Source: DATKLX01 sp035542155 (GTDB lineage Bacteria > Chloroflexota > Anaerolineae > Anaerolineales > Anaerolineaceae). Taken from it: a stretch of 12,243 nt of DNA. The number at the start of each line of letters is the position of its first letter. The first letter of the stretch is position 1. The stretch spans positions 1 to 12,243 of the forward strand of contig DATKLX010000157.1 in NCBI GenBank assembly GCA_035542155.1, written 5' to 3'. The translations under genes and the position numbers were made by a program. Below, piece after piece: positions 1 to 7,316 of this stretch. The notes beneath the pieces are model-generated. The model made no database searches. It was not told the DNA's origin and saw nothing but the letters and a program-made list of their open reading frames with translations.

Positions 1-2562
1 TGCTACTTCCTGGTGATCTTTTGTCTGGGACTTAATCAACTGGAATTCACTCAGACAGGATGTACAGGCAGTGACCAGTGTTGCTGCGCCCGTCCGGCGT
101 GCTTCATTCCAGCGTTGTAAGCCAGCGCTTTCGGTCATAACCGGAAAATCATAGCGAATAAAGGAACCGGCCCCGCAGCAGAAAGAATCCGATCGGTTGC
201 GCGGCATCTCAACCATGCGAGCCCCTGGAATGCTGTTAAGAATGGCACGCGGCGCTTCAAAAATACCCAACTGGCGGCCTAATGTACACGGATCGTGGTA
301 GGTAAAGGTTGCGCCGGGAATAGCGAGCAGTTCGATCTGCCCTGCTTCCAGCGCTTTGGCGACCAGTTCGATCACATTGAGCGTTTTGAATGGGAGCGGC
401 TCCCCCAGGACTTCGGGAAGCTCGTTGGTAAAGGTCATCTGGCAACCAGGGCACACAAAAAGGATCTGCTCTACCCCGAACTGGCGATAGGTTTCAACAT
501 TGTGGCGCATGAACTCCGCGGCCCTGCCGCGCTCGCCAGCAGACATCAAGGGATGGGCGCAGCACCATTCCGCGGAGGCGATCATAAAATCGATCCCCAG
601 CTTCTCCAGAAGCTCGATCGCTTCTCCCGCCGCGGAGCGTTTCACATAGGCCGGCGTGCAGCCAACAAACACTGCGGTTCTGGCCTGCCGGTCAAAATGG
701 CCGGGTTTTTTGATCCAGCGGAAGCGCTCTGCGGCTTGTTTGGCGTAAGGGTTGCGCAGCCGGTAGGTATCTTCGGCGGCCTGTTTGATCCCTTTGGGGG
801 TCAGGCCGTGCACGGCCAGATCTTCGCGCATGTACTGGAAAATCTTGCGCGTATCGATTTGCTTCAGACAGTGCTCCCCGCAGGAGCCGCACATCGTGCA
901 AGAGAAGACCCTCTCAGCCACTTTCTCGTCATAATCCAACTCCCCTTCCAGGATGGCCCGGGCAGTCGCCATCCGCCCGCGGGCCATATAGGTCTCGAAG
1001 CTGCCGTATTCGTAGCTTGGGCACTGCTGGTATTCCCTGCCGGCCCAGCTCAGGTCAAAACAGAACCCGCAGCGCAGGCACTGGTACGCTGTGTCTCCCG
1101 ACTTCTCCAGCTCCAGACCCCGCGGTTTGTGGATGTGATCAGGAATAGAGCCAGCCGTTGGATCGCCGCCCAGCATCAGCACCCCGGGGTTGAGGATATG
1201 ATTTTTATCCAGGGCATCCTTAAGAGTCTGCATGAATTGGAAGGAGGCACCCAGCCGGGGCATAATGAACGGCGCGATCCCGGCCACGATCCCACCAGGC
1301 GACATCCATTTCCCAAAGAGCAGATTGGAAATATCTCGCCGGATCTTTAATCCATATTGATGGGCTTCGGGTTTGCTTTCATTGTAGAGTGTATCCACCC
1401 ACAGGAAACCCCCGTTGCGCGAGAAATAGACATCGAACCCCTTCACATGGATCTCATGCTCGTTCCATCCCTGGCTGGTCTCGTCAATGTATCCATTCAG
1501 GGCGGGGATGATCTCCTTCAGCGCCTGGGTGGGCACGAAACCGGCCACCTCAGGACAATAATATGGCCGGCTGCCATAATAAGTCTTAGGCGAATCGTTG
1601 CGCAGCCAGGAATACATATGTCCGGTCCAGTAGCGCCGCGTTGATTCTTCATCCTGCTTCATCCCACGGAAGCTCTCGCAAATGATCTTACAGGTCTGCT
1701 TGCGCTCCACGGCTCTCACCCGGCTGTCGCGGATGATCACGTGGAGGGTGTAATTTCCCGGTGCACCGGTCGGTTTTGGGCCGCCGAAGAGACCGATGAG
1801 AAAAGTCGCAGCGGCCTGGCTTTGGATACTGCTCGCGGCATCGACAGCGTCTTCCAGGCGATCGAAGGTATAGAAGAGGAATTCCTCCGTCTCCGGAATG
1901 CGCCGGATCTGTAAGGTAGCTTTCGTGATCACCCCCAGAGTCCCGCAAGAACCGATGAACAGGCCAGCCAGATCGGGTCCATTTGCACCGCGCTCGATGG
2001 CAATATTGCCATTGGCATCGTTGGCGGCAGACCCGGTATGGATGAGTGTGCCGTCCGGGAGGACCACTTCCAGCGACACCACGTGATCGCCGGTGAGACC
2101 GTATTCGGTGATGCCGTGCGGAACCGCGTTGTAGGCTATGGTCCCCCCGACGCTGGCGGAGAACATCCCCCCGCCTCCGGGAGCGGAGAGTTCCCAACCC
2201 AGTTTTCTCAATTCGGCATCGATCGCGTGCCATACGACGCCCGCCTCAGCGTGAACCACCAGGTTTGGGAGATCGATTTCAAAGCCTTTCATCAGGTCGA
2301 AGGCCAGGACGATGCTACCGTTGGCTACCCCGCAGTCGACAAAGGTGGTGGCCCGGCCCCAGAGGAAAAGCGGCTTTTTGATCTCATTGGCCAGTCTGAC
2401 CATCGCGATCACTTCCGCGGTGGTCTCCGGCCGGCAGACATAGGCCGGTATCCCACCCGGAGTCGGCCCACAGTCGCGCCGGTAGCAGAGCAGGTCGACG
2501 CTTTCGTTGGTCACATGTTCCATTCCACAAATCGCTTGCAACCTGGTAAGTACCGGATCCAT
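1..2562 (-). CDS. FAD-binding and 4Fe-4S/CCG-domain oxidoreductase (GlcD-GlcF-like fusion), C-terminus cut by window edge
   Basis: The frame is open from an ATG at 2562 to the left edge, giving 854 codons with no stop. A PCMH-type FAD-binding domain spans about residues 38-222, with GGTIAYN at 139-145 and GTLGVIT at 207-213. A FAD-oxidase C-terminal domain follows to about 465 and carries the family-typical ILNPG at 456-460. Two 4Fe-4S motifs come next: C495/C498/C501/C514, then C555/C558/C561/C565 (CTMCGSCGEHC). Two CCG domains of the HdrB/GlcF kind end the visible part, with C635, CC667-668, C704/C707 and C759, CC795-796, C833/C836. The family oxidises 2-hydroxy acids such as glycolate or D-lactate, passing electrons from FAD through Fe-S clusters to a quinone or other carrier. 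An SD-like AGGAAGGG at 2570-2577 supports the start, 21 nt after the ATPase stop, so it is probably in the same operon. The usual glycine-rich flavin loop reads GRATTFVDCG (69-78), which is atypical. Substrate unknown. No signal peptide; probably cytoplasmic or membrane-associated. Confidence 0.9.
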   Translation of the reverse strand, partial: MDPVLTRLQAICGMEHVTNESVDLLCYRRDCGPTPGGIPAYVCRPETTAEVIAMVRLANEIKKPLFLWGRATTFVDCGVANGSIVLAFDLMKGFEIDLPNLVVHAEAGVVWHAIDAELRKLGWELSAPGGGGMFSASVGGTIAYNAVPHGITEYGLTGDHVVSLEVVLPDGTLIHTGSAANDANGNIAIERGANGPDLAGLFIGSCGTLGVITKATLQIRRIPETEEFLFYTFDRLEDAVDAASSIQSQAAATFLIGLFGGPKPTGAPGNYTLHVIIRDSRVRAVERKQTCKIICESFRGMKQDEESTRRYWTGHMYSWLRNDSPKTYYGSRPYYCPEVAGFVPTQALKEIIPALNGYIDETSQGWNEHEIHVKGFDVYFSRNGGFLWVDTLYNESKPEAHQYGLKIRRDISNLLFGKWMSPGGIVAGIAPFIMPRLGASFQFMQTLKDALDKNHILNPGVLMLGGDPTAGSIPDHIHKPRGLELEKSGDTAYQCLRCGFCFDLSWAGREYQQCPSYEYGSFETYMARGRMATARAILEGELDYDEKVAERVFSCTMCGSCGEHCLKQIDTRKIFQYMREDLAVHGLTPKGIKQAAEDTYRLRNPYAKQAAERFRWIKKPGHFDRQARTAVFVGCTPAYVKRSAAGEAIELLEKLGIDFMIASAEWCCAHPLMSAGERGRAAEFMRHNVETYRQFGVEQILFVCPGCQMTFTNELPEVLGEPLPFKTLNVIELVAKALEAGQIELLAIPGATFTYHDPCTLGRQLGIFEAPRAILNSIPGARMVEMPRNRSDSFCCGAGSFIRYDFPVMTESAGLQRWNEARRTGAATLVTACTSCLSEFQLIKSQTKDHQEVA

Positions 2563-2583
2563 AACCGTTCCCTTCCTGAAAGA

Positions 2584-4332
2584 TCAGTTGAGACGCTGCC
2601 GGGCGAGCCGGTCCAAAATGGCTTCTGCCATCACCCCAACCGCCAGCGGGCTACACGGCAAGCCAATGCGAGGGGGCAGAGCCTGGCCCAGTTCGGTGAT
2701 CTGAGGCGGAATAATATCCGCCTGGCGGACGATATCCGGCCTGGCAAATACATCGCCAGTCTGATCGTCCAGCAGCACGGTCCCGGCCTTCATCACGATG
2801 ACCCGTTGGGCGTATTCCGCGACCAGGGCCATATAATGGGTGACGAAGACGATGGTGCGCCCTTGCTCGTGGAGCGATTGGGCGATCTGCATGATCTGGT
2901 GGCAGCCTCTGTAATCCTGCCCGGTGGTGGGCTCATCGAGGATGATGATTTCCGGATCCAACGCGAGGGCGCTGGCAATCACCACTTTCGCCCGATCGCC
3001 TTTGGGCAGAGCTGGTGGGAATTCCTTGCGCTTGCTTTCCAGGCCAACCAGGTTGAGGGCCATTGCCACCCGCGATTCGATCATGGCTTTATCCAGCTTC
3101 AGATTCTTTGGCCCGTAGGCGACCTCTTCTTCCACAGTCTCGGCGAATAGCTGCTGGTCAGGGTTCTGCAGGACAAAACCGACGTGGCGCGCCATCTCGC
3201 CCACCGCGGCAGTCCGGGTATCCATCCCCGCGACCATCACTTCACCCCGGGTCGGCCGCAGCAGGCCCAGCAGGTTCTTGAGGACTGTCGTTTTCCCCGA
3301 CCCGTTCTGCCCGATCAAAGCGACGAACTCTCCCCGGTGGATGTCGAAGCTGACCCCCCGGACAGCGTGGACGTTTAATAATGGGTAGATATACTCCAGC
3401 CGGTCGACGTGAATGATTGGCTTTCCATTGGGGGGCGCCAGGAGAGGCGTAGCGCTTTGCGCAACCGGAAGAACCGGCTCGCCATCCAGAATAGAAAGAA
3501 TGCCTTCTTTGGCCTCCTCGACAGTGATGGGGAACTGCGGCAGGGGATGACCGCTGCTCGTCAGCCAGTTAGCGAGCTGTGACACCTGGGGAGCCCGGAT
3601 CATCACCTGATTGAACAGCTTCGCGTTGGCAAAAATCTGCCGTGGGGTCCCATCCGCAATGAGCTTCCCCTGGTCCAGGATAACCACCCGGTCCATTAAC
3701 CGGGCGATCATTTCCGATGCATCGGTTGCCATCAGAATGGTCATGCCATACTTCTGGTTCAGCTCGCGGACCACGGAGAGCACCTCTTCGACGCCAACCG
3801 GATCCAGTTGGGAGGTAGCCTCGTCCAGGACGAGAATATCCGGGCGCATGGTGATGTTGGCGGCGATCGCCAGGCGCTGTTTCTGCCCGCCCGAGAGCGC
3901 GGTTGGCAGCCGGTCCTCATACCCGCTCAGGCGAACCACTTCCAGGGCCCATTTCACCCGCTCATGGATCTCCTTGACCGGTAGGTTCAGGTTCTCCGGC
4001 CCGAAGGCCACCTCTCCCAACACAGAGGTTGTGAACAATTGCGTTTCCGGGTCCTCCAGTACAATCCCAACCTTCGTCGCCAGTTGAGCGATGCTGACCT
4101 GAGTGGTATCCATTCCGTTCACCAGCGCCTGCCCCAGCAAGCGGCCCCCGATGCTGTTAGGGATGATCCCGTTGATCATCTGGCAAACGGTGCTCTTACC
4201 GGCGCCATTCTCGCCCATTAAAGCCACGAATTCGCCCCGCTGGATCGCCAGATTCAGATGGGTCACCACCCAGCGCTTTCCGCGTGGGTAATGGTAGGAT
4301 ACGTCATTGAACTGGATGAGAGCGTCGGTCAT
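2584..4332 (-). CDS. ECF transporter ATPase, two fused ABC domains (EcfA-EcfA' / CbiO-like)
   Basis: A 582-residue protein with two ABC ATPase domains in tandem, as in fused energy-coupling-factor ATPases; single-domain CbiO/EcfA proteins are about half this length. Domain 1 has Walker A GENGAGKST (40-48), signature LSGGQ (146-150) and Walker B ILVLDE (166-171). Domain 2 has Walker A GQNGSGKTT (341-349), signature-position LPKGD (442-446), Walker B IIILDE (462-467) and H-loop VTHYM with H499. Domain 1 has E93 at the Q-loop position (VLEDPE) and D204 where the H-loop histidine should be (ATDAS), whereas domain 2 keeps Q389 (VLQNPD) and H499. The odd residues therefore fall in one composite ATP site. 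It would bind the EcfT protein encoded 9 nt upstream and energise uptake of a small molecule at the inner face of the membrane. The ATG at 4332 is preceded by an SD-like AGAGGA. Transporter class is secure; substrate unknown. Confidence 0.95.
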   Translation of the reverse strand: MTDALIQFNDVSYHYPRGKRWVVTHLNLAIQRGEFVALMGENGAGKSTVCQMINGIIPNSIGGRLLGQALVNGMDTTQVSIAQLATKVGIVLEDPETQLFTTSVLGEVAFGPENLNLPVKEIHERVKWALEVVRLSGYEDRLPTALSGGQKQRLAIAANITMRPDILVLDEATSQLDPVGVEEVLSVVRELNQKYGMTILMATDASEMIARLMDRVVILDQGKLIADGTPRQIFANAKLFNQVMIRAPQVSQLANWLTSSGHPLPQFPITVEEAKEGILSILDGEPVLPVAQSATPLLAPPNGKPIIHVDRLEYIYPLLNVHAVRGVSFDIHRGEFVALIGQNGSGKTTVLKNLLGLLRPTRGEVMVAGMDTRTAAVGEMARHVGFVLQNPDQQLFAETVEEEVAYGPKNLKLDKAMIESRVAMALNLVGLESKRKEFPPALPKGDRAKVVIASALALDPEIIILDEPTTGQDYRGCHQIMQIAQSLHEQGRTIVFVTHYMALVAEYAQRVIVMKAGTVLLDDQTGDVFARPDIVRQADIIPPQITELGQALPPRIGLPCSPLAVGVMAEAILDRLARQRLN

Positions 4333-4341
4333 GATCCTCTT

Positions 4342-5145
4342 TCAAAGTAGAATGGGCAGGCGAGCAGACGCCAGGGAGATCCCAACGGCGAAAATGATCG
4401 AAGACACCAGGAAGAGCCAATCCCCTGGCTGCATCTGGATATCTTCCAGGTAGGTCCGCGATTTGCTGGCGCCAAAAGCCCGCGAGTCCATCGCCACCGC
4501 CATCAACTGCGCCCGGCGCATCGACCCGATTACCAGGGGGGTGACCAGGGCCGGATAAGCGCGCAGTTTTTCACCCAGCTTCCCCTTCTCAAAAGACTGC
4601 ATGGCGCGCAGCCGCTGAGCGTCGACGATGACCCCGGTTTCCGCTTGGAGAATGGGTACCATATTCAATGCGGTGGTGGTGGTAAATGCCAGCTTGTAAG
4701 GCATGCCCAGCCTGACCAATCCCAGGGAAAGCTTCTGCACTGTGGTGGTATAGCTGACCAGCGGCAGCAGGATAATCATCGCAATCAGGCGCAGGGCCAG
4801 CAGGACCGCGAAGAGAACCCCTTCCAGGGTGATTTCTCCAATTCCGGCGCCAATGGGGATTAGCGGTTTGATCAGGGGAGTATTCCCCGGGTAGAAGATC
4901 GCCTGGACGATAAACAAAAAGGCGATGATGGGCAGCAATGCCCTGACCAGGCCTCCTAGTACTGGCATGGGTAGCCTGGCAATGAGCCATAGGGCGAGTA
5001 CGACGACCAGGACCATGCCCGCGATATAAATCCTTTGGACCGTGAAGATCAAGGTGCTCACGATGAGCATAATGACGATCTTCACCCGCGGATCCAGGCG
5101 GTGGATGAATGACCTTCCCGGGTAATAAGCGATTAATGAACCCAT
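4342..5145 (-). CDS. ecfT: ECF transporter transmembrane component (EcfT / CbiQ family)
   Basis: A 267-residue hydrophobic protein of normal EcfT length. Hydrophobic segments are visible at about 21-37, 41-57, 67-84, 108-130 and 243-260. The N-terminal region has the common EcfT pattern HRLDPRVK (15-22). The two short arginine motifs that couple EcfT to the ATPases are seen as DAQRLRAM (175-182) and MDSRAFG (219-225) in the cytoplasmic C-terminal half. In ECF transporters EcfT joins two ATPase domains to a substrate-binding S component; no S component is encoded in the window, so the substrate cannot be read from the sequence. The start ATG follows a purine-rich GAGGGAGAAAGA, 21 nt after the amidohydrolase stop, and the gene ends 9 nt before the ATPase start, so the three are probably co-transcribed. 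Confidence 0.93.
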   Translation of the reverse strand: MGSLIAYYPGRSFIHRLDPRVKIVIMLIVSTLIFTVQRIYIAGMVLVVVLALWLIARLPMPVLGGLVRALLPIIAFLFIVQAIFYPGNTPLIKPLIPIGAGIGEITLEGVLFAVLLALRLIAMIILLPLVSYTTTVQKLSLGLVRLGMPYKLAFTTTTALNMVPILQAETGVIVDAQRLRAMQSFEKGKLGEKLRAYPALVTPLVIGSMRRAQLMAVAMDSRAFGASKSRTYLEDIQMQPGDWLFLVSSIIFAVGISLASARLPILL

Positions 5146-5166
5146 TCTTTCTCCCTCGGTTGAGGA

Positions 5167-6531
5167 CTAGTTTGATCCAGGGGTATATTCCTGGCGCATC
5201 CGGAAAAGCGTTTTCTCCATGTCTTCTGCTTCTGCCAACAATTCTTCTTCATTCACCCCAACTACCTGACGATCACGCAGGATAGTCCGGCCGTGAATGA
5301 TGACGTCGCGGACGTCGCTCGCTTTGGCGCAAAAAACCAGCATATTCAACAAATCTTCGTCGTGGAACGGGCGCAGCGAGGGACTTTTCAGCTCGACCAG
5401 GATCAAATCGGCGAGCATGCCCGGCTCGAGCTGGCCGGCATTTACCCTGGCTGTCCGGGCGGCTTCGCGAGTGGCCATGGCAAAAACGTCCTTGGCTGTC
5501 AAAGCTGAGGCATCATTTTGCGCGCCCCGCGCCAGGAGCAGTGCAGCGCGCATTTCCTCCCACATATCCAGCAGATCATTCGATGCGCAGCCATCCGTAG
5601 CCAGGCTCACCGGGATACCCGCCTCACGCATGGCCTGGACAGGGGCGATTCCATCCGCCAGCTTCATATTGCTCTTCGGACAGTGGGTCACACTTGCCCC
5701 AGATCTTGCCAGCAGCTCGATCTCGTGGCTGCTCACGTGGCAGCAGTGGACGGCGTTCAGGCGGCAATCCAGCAATCCGAGCTGGTCCAAAACCTCGATG
5801 GGCCGGCAGCCACTCTCCTTGAGAATATCATCAACCTCCCCGGCCGTTTCCGAGACGTGAATTTGTATTCCCAGGTCAAACCGGCAGGTCTGGTCTCCCA
5901 CCCAGCGCAGCAAATCCCTGGTGCATAGGAACAGGGTGGATGGCGCCAGGAAAAAGGTGGTGGTTCCTTCCGGATGGTGGAAGGCTTCAATATATTCCAG
6001 CGCTTTGCGCTTCATCTCCTCTTCTTCGATCCGCAAATCCGCCGGCACCCAGCGGTTGGCCAGCGTGTAGGCGATCACCCCGCGAAAACCGAGATCTTCC
6101 CAGGCGCGCACGATCCCTGGTGAGGTTACATGCATGTTCGCATCCATGTTCACGCAGCAGGTGACCCCGCCCCGGATCATTTCCAGCGCGGAGACAGTAG
6201 ACCACAAATAGGCCGCGCGGTCATTGGAAGAGTTCATGGCTTTGAGGATTGCCCCGACTGTCGGAAAAAGGACTTCGTTGCACCAGGGAACGAGCGGAAT
6301 TCCTGGTGCAAAACCTTTCATGAAATTCTGGTACAGGTGCGTGTGGGTGTTAATTAACCCGGGCATCACAGCGCAACCGCTGCCGTCCAGAACTTGGGTA
6401 TTCGCCGGTGCGTCCAGGTTGGGTCCAATCGCCTGGATTTGGCTGCCTTCAACGAGCAAATCGCAGCCTCGTTCAATGGAATCTGGGTTACGAATCAGAT
6501 AAGCACTATTGCGAACCAGGATGGAAGACAT
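5167..6531 (-). CDS. Amidohydrolase / deaminase of the ATZ/TRZ (MtaD, 8-oxoguanine deaminase-like) group
   Basis: A complete 454-residue metal-dependent amidohydrolase, the usual length for ATZ/TRZ aminohydrolases. Metal-binding NTHTH gives H63 and H65; GIQIHVSE gives ligand H225 and the likely acid/base E228; VHCCH gives H262, which normally contacts the hydrolytic water; ATDG gives D313, the last metal ligand. HCPKSNMKLADGI (283-295) matches the substrate-loop region seen in MtaD and guanine/8-oxoguanine deaminases. The N-terminal and C-terminal beta-sandwich parts are present. The family deaminates or dechlorinates heterocycles (adenosine derivatives, guanine, 8-oxoguanine, cytosine, triazines); residues visible here do not decide which. 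The ATG at 6531 fits the family N-terminus, but no convincing Shine-Dalgarno precedes it. It is the first gene after the only promoter-sized gap and leads into the ECF genes. A molybdenum hydroxylase nearby makes a purine-like substrate plausible, not proven. Confidence 0.93.
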   Translation of the reverse strand: MSSILVRNSAYLIRNPDSIERGCDLLVEGSQIQAIGPNLDAPANTQVLDGSGCAVMPGLINTHTHLYQNFMKGFAPGIPLVPWCNEVLFPTVGAILKAMNSSNDRAAYLWSTVSALEMIRGGVTCCVNMDANMHVTSPGIVRAWEDLGFRGVIAYTLANRWVPADLRIEEEEMKRKALEYIEAFHHPEGTTTFFLAPSTLFLCTRDLLRWVGDQTCRFDLGIQIHVSETAGEVDDILKESGCRPIEVLDQLGLLDCRLNAVHCCHVSSHEIELLARSGASVTHCPKSNMKLADGIAPVQAMREAGIPVSLATDGCASNDLLDMWEEMRAALLLARGAQNDASALTAKDVFAMATREAARTARVNAGQLEPGMLADLILVELKSPSLRPFHDEDLLNMLVFCAKASDVRDVIIHGRTILRDRQVVGVNEEELLAEAEDMEKTLFRMRQEYTPGSN

Positions 6532-6552
6532 CTTGTGGTCTAGATTGTGAGA

Positions 6553-6564
6553 TTATGCTCATAA
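6553..6564. promoter_or_regulatory. 12-bp perfect palindrome in the amidohydrolase leader (possible operator)
   Basis: TTATGCTCATAA is perfectly symmetric (5-bp arms, 2-bp centre). It begins 22 bp before the amidohydrolase start codon and lies downstream of the proposed -10 box. This position would suit a repressor site or a short leader hairpin. It also contains CATAAT on the minus strand, which could itself be a -10 element giving a very short leader. Symmetry is seen directly; function is inferred. Confidence 0.4.
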
Positions 6565-6588
6565 CATTTGCTCTGGGATCTTATTCAT

Positions 6589-6615
6589 ATTATCTCTCCT
6601 CGTTTTTCGTTTCAA
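6589..6615 (-). promoter_or_regulatory. Candidate sigma70-type promoter for the amidohydrolase-ECF genes
   Basis: Reading the minus strand, TTGAAA (6615-6610, 5 of 6 to the -35 consensus) is followed after 15 bp by GATAAT (6594-6589, 5 of 6 to the -10 consensus). An overlapping alternative -10, TAATAT, gives a 17-bp spacer. A start near 6582 would give a leader of about 50 nt. The stretch is clearly AT-richer than the surrounding coding sequence, and this is the only intergenic gap in the window large enough for a conventional promoter. Confidence 0.45.
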
Positions 6616-6620
6616 CGACA

Positions 6621-6645
6621 AATGTCATTCTCAAACCGTGACATT
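6621..6645. promoter_or_regulatory. Inverted repeat AATGTCA-N11-TGACATT upstream of the promoter (possible operator)
   Basis: The 7-bp arms at 6621-6627 and 6639-6645 are exact reverse complements, with an 11-bp spacer. The arm-to-arm distance of 18 bp between equivalent bases is near two helical turns, as expected for a dimeric HTH protein. The inner arm also forms GACA-AA-TGTC at 6617-6626 on the plus strand. The site ends 5 bp upstream of the proposed -35 box and directly follows the gene for an XRE-family regulator, the obvious candidate ligand. Binding is inferred. Confidence 0.4.
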
Positions 6646-6661
6646 CATCCCTATAATGTAC

Positions 6662-7306
6662 TTAAAACGCAGGCGGAGTAATCACCGAAAGCCAGACGGT
6701 CTCTTCGCTATCTGATCCGCTGGCAAGCAAGGTCAGGTTTATTCCCTCAAAATAAATCGAATCCCCCGCCTCCAGGGTATACACCTCGTACCGAATTCCC
6801 ACTTTCAGCGCGCCGGATAGGCAATAGATAAATTCCTCGGTAGGCATCGCCAGCCGATAGGCCACGTTGCCGGTCCGGGGAGCCATCCTACCGATAAAAG
6901 CTTCCATTTTGTGGTCCAGGCGGCTGGTTAGAAGCTCATAGGTAATCCCTGAATCGGGAAGAAACAGCCTGGCGCGCATATTTCCTTTGATCAGGGGGTG
7001 GTTTCGTTCAATTAATTTGGGAGTATTGGACAACTTCTCGGAGACCACCTCCGGTTGGGCTTCAACATCCATTTCAAATTGAGGGTTCACCTCTGAAAGA
7101 AAATACAGCATCCGCACGTTCAAGGCTGTAGAGACCTTGCGCAGTGATTCCAGGGATACGTTGGCCTTCCCATTTTCCACCTGGCTGATGAAGGAAGCGG
7201 TCAGCCCGGTGCGCCTGGCCAGCTCACGGATGCTGATGCCCTCTTCCCGTCGTTTTTCTTTAATTCGCGCCCCCATCGCCGGCTGAACAGTCGCTTGATG
7301 GTCCAT
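6662..7306 (-). CDS. XRE-family transcriptional regulator with C-terminal cupin-like domain
   Basis: A 214-residue DNA-binding regulator. Residues about 12-68 form an XRE helix-turn-helix (IRELARRTGLTASFISQVEN, about 26-45, covers the recognition region). A linker leads to a cupin-2-like beta-barrel at about 140-212 (EEFIYCLSGALKVG, then LEAGDSIYF). This HTH-plus-cupin layout is common in regulators that sense small metabolites. The usual cupin metal-ligand histidines are not visible, since the expected HxH region reads AMPTEEF, so a metal-free ligand pocket is likely. A TTG at 7333 would extend the protein by 9 residues and overlap the upstream gene by 17 nt. I prefer the ATG at 7306 because GGGGAGG lies just before it and it leaves a normal 10-nt gap. 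It sits in the middle of the cluster, directly before the single large intergenic region, and probably regulates that promoter, its own operon, or both. Confidence 0.9.
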   Translation of the reverse strand: MDHQATVQPAMGARIKEKRREEGISIRELARRTGLTASFISQVENGKANVSLESLRKVSTALNVRMLYFLSEVNPQFEMDVEAQPEVVSEKLSNTPKLIERNHPLIKGNMRARLFLPDSGITYELLTSRLDHKMEAFIGRMAPRTGNVAYRLAMPTEEFIYCLSGALKVGIRYEVYTLEAGDSIYFEGINLTLLASGSDSEETVWLSVITPPAF

Positions 7307-7309
7307 GAT

Positions 7310-7316
7310 CCTCCCC
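7310..7316 (-). promoter_or_regulatory. Ribosome binding site fixing the XRE-cupin start at 7306
   Basis: GGGGAGG on the minus strand lies 3 nt before ATG 7306. It directly abuts the stop codon of the upstream LLM gene and favours this ATG over the TTG at 7333. Confidence 0.75.

Noticed and set aside
295..1350. 351-codon open frame on the plus strand
   Set aside because: It lies wholly antisense to the flavin/Fe-S gene, whose minus-strand translation shows clear family motifs throughout. The plus-strand protein shows no recognisable domain.
1688..2233. 181-codon minus-strand frame with an Arg-rich product
   Set aside because: It overlaps the FAD-binding part of the large fusion in another frame; the Arg-rich composition is typical of a frame shadow.
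6652..6657. Perfect TATAAT on the plus strand, as an antisense promoter into the regulator gene
   Set aside because: Only a poor -35 (TTCTCA, 18-bp spacer) accompanies it and no plus-strand gene follows. In an AT-rich gap this can be chance.
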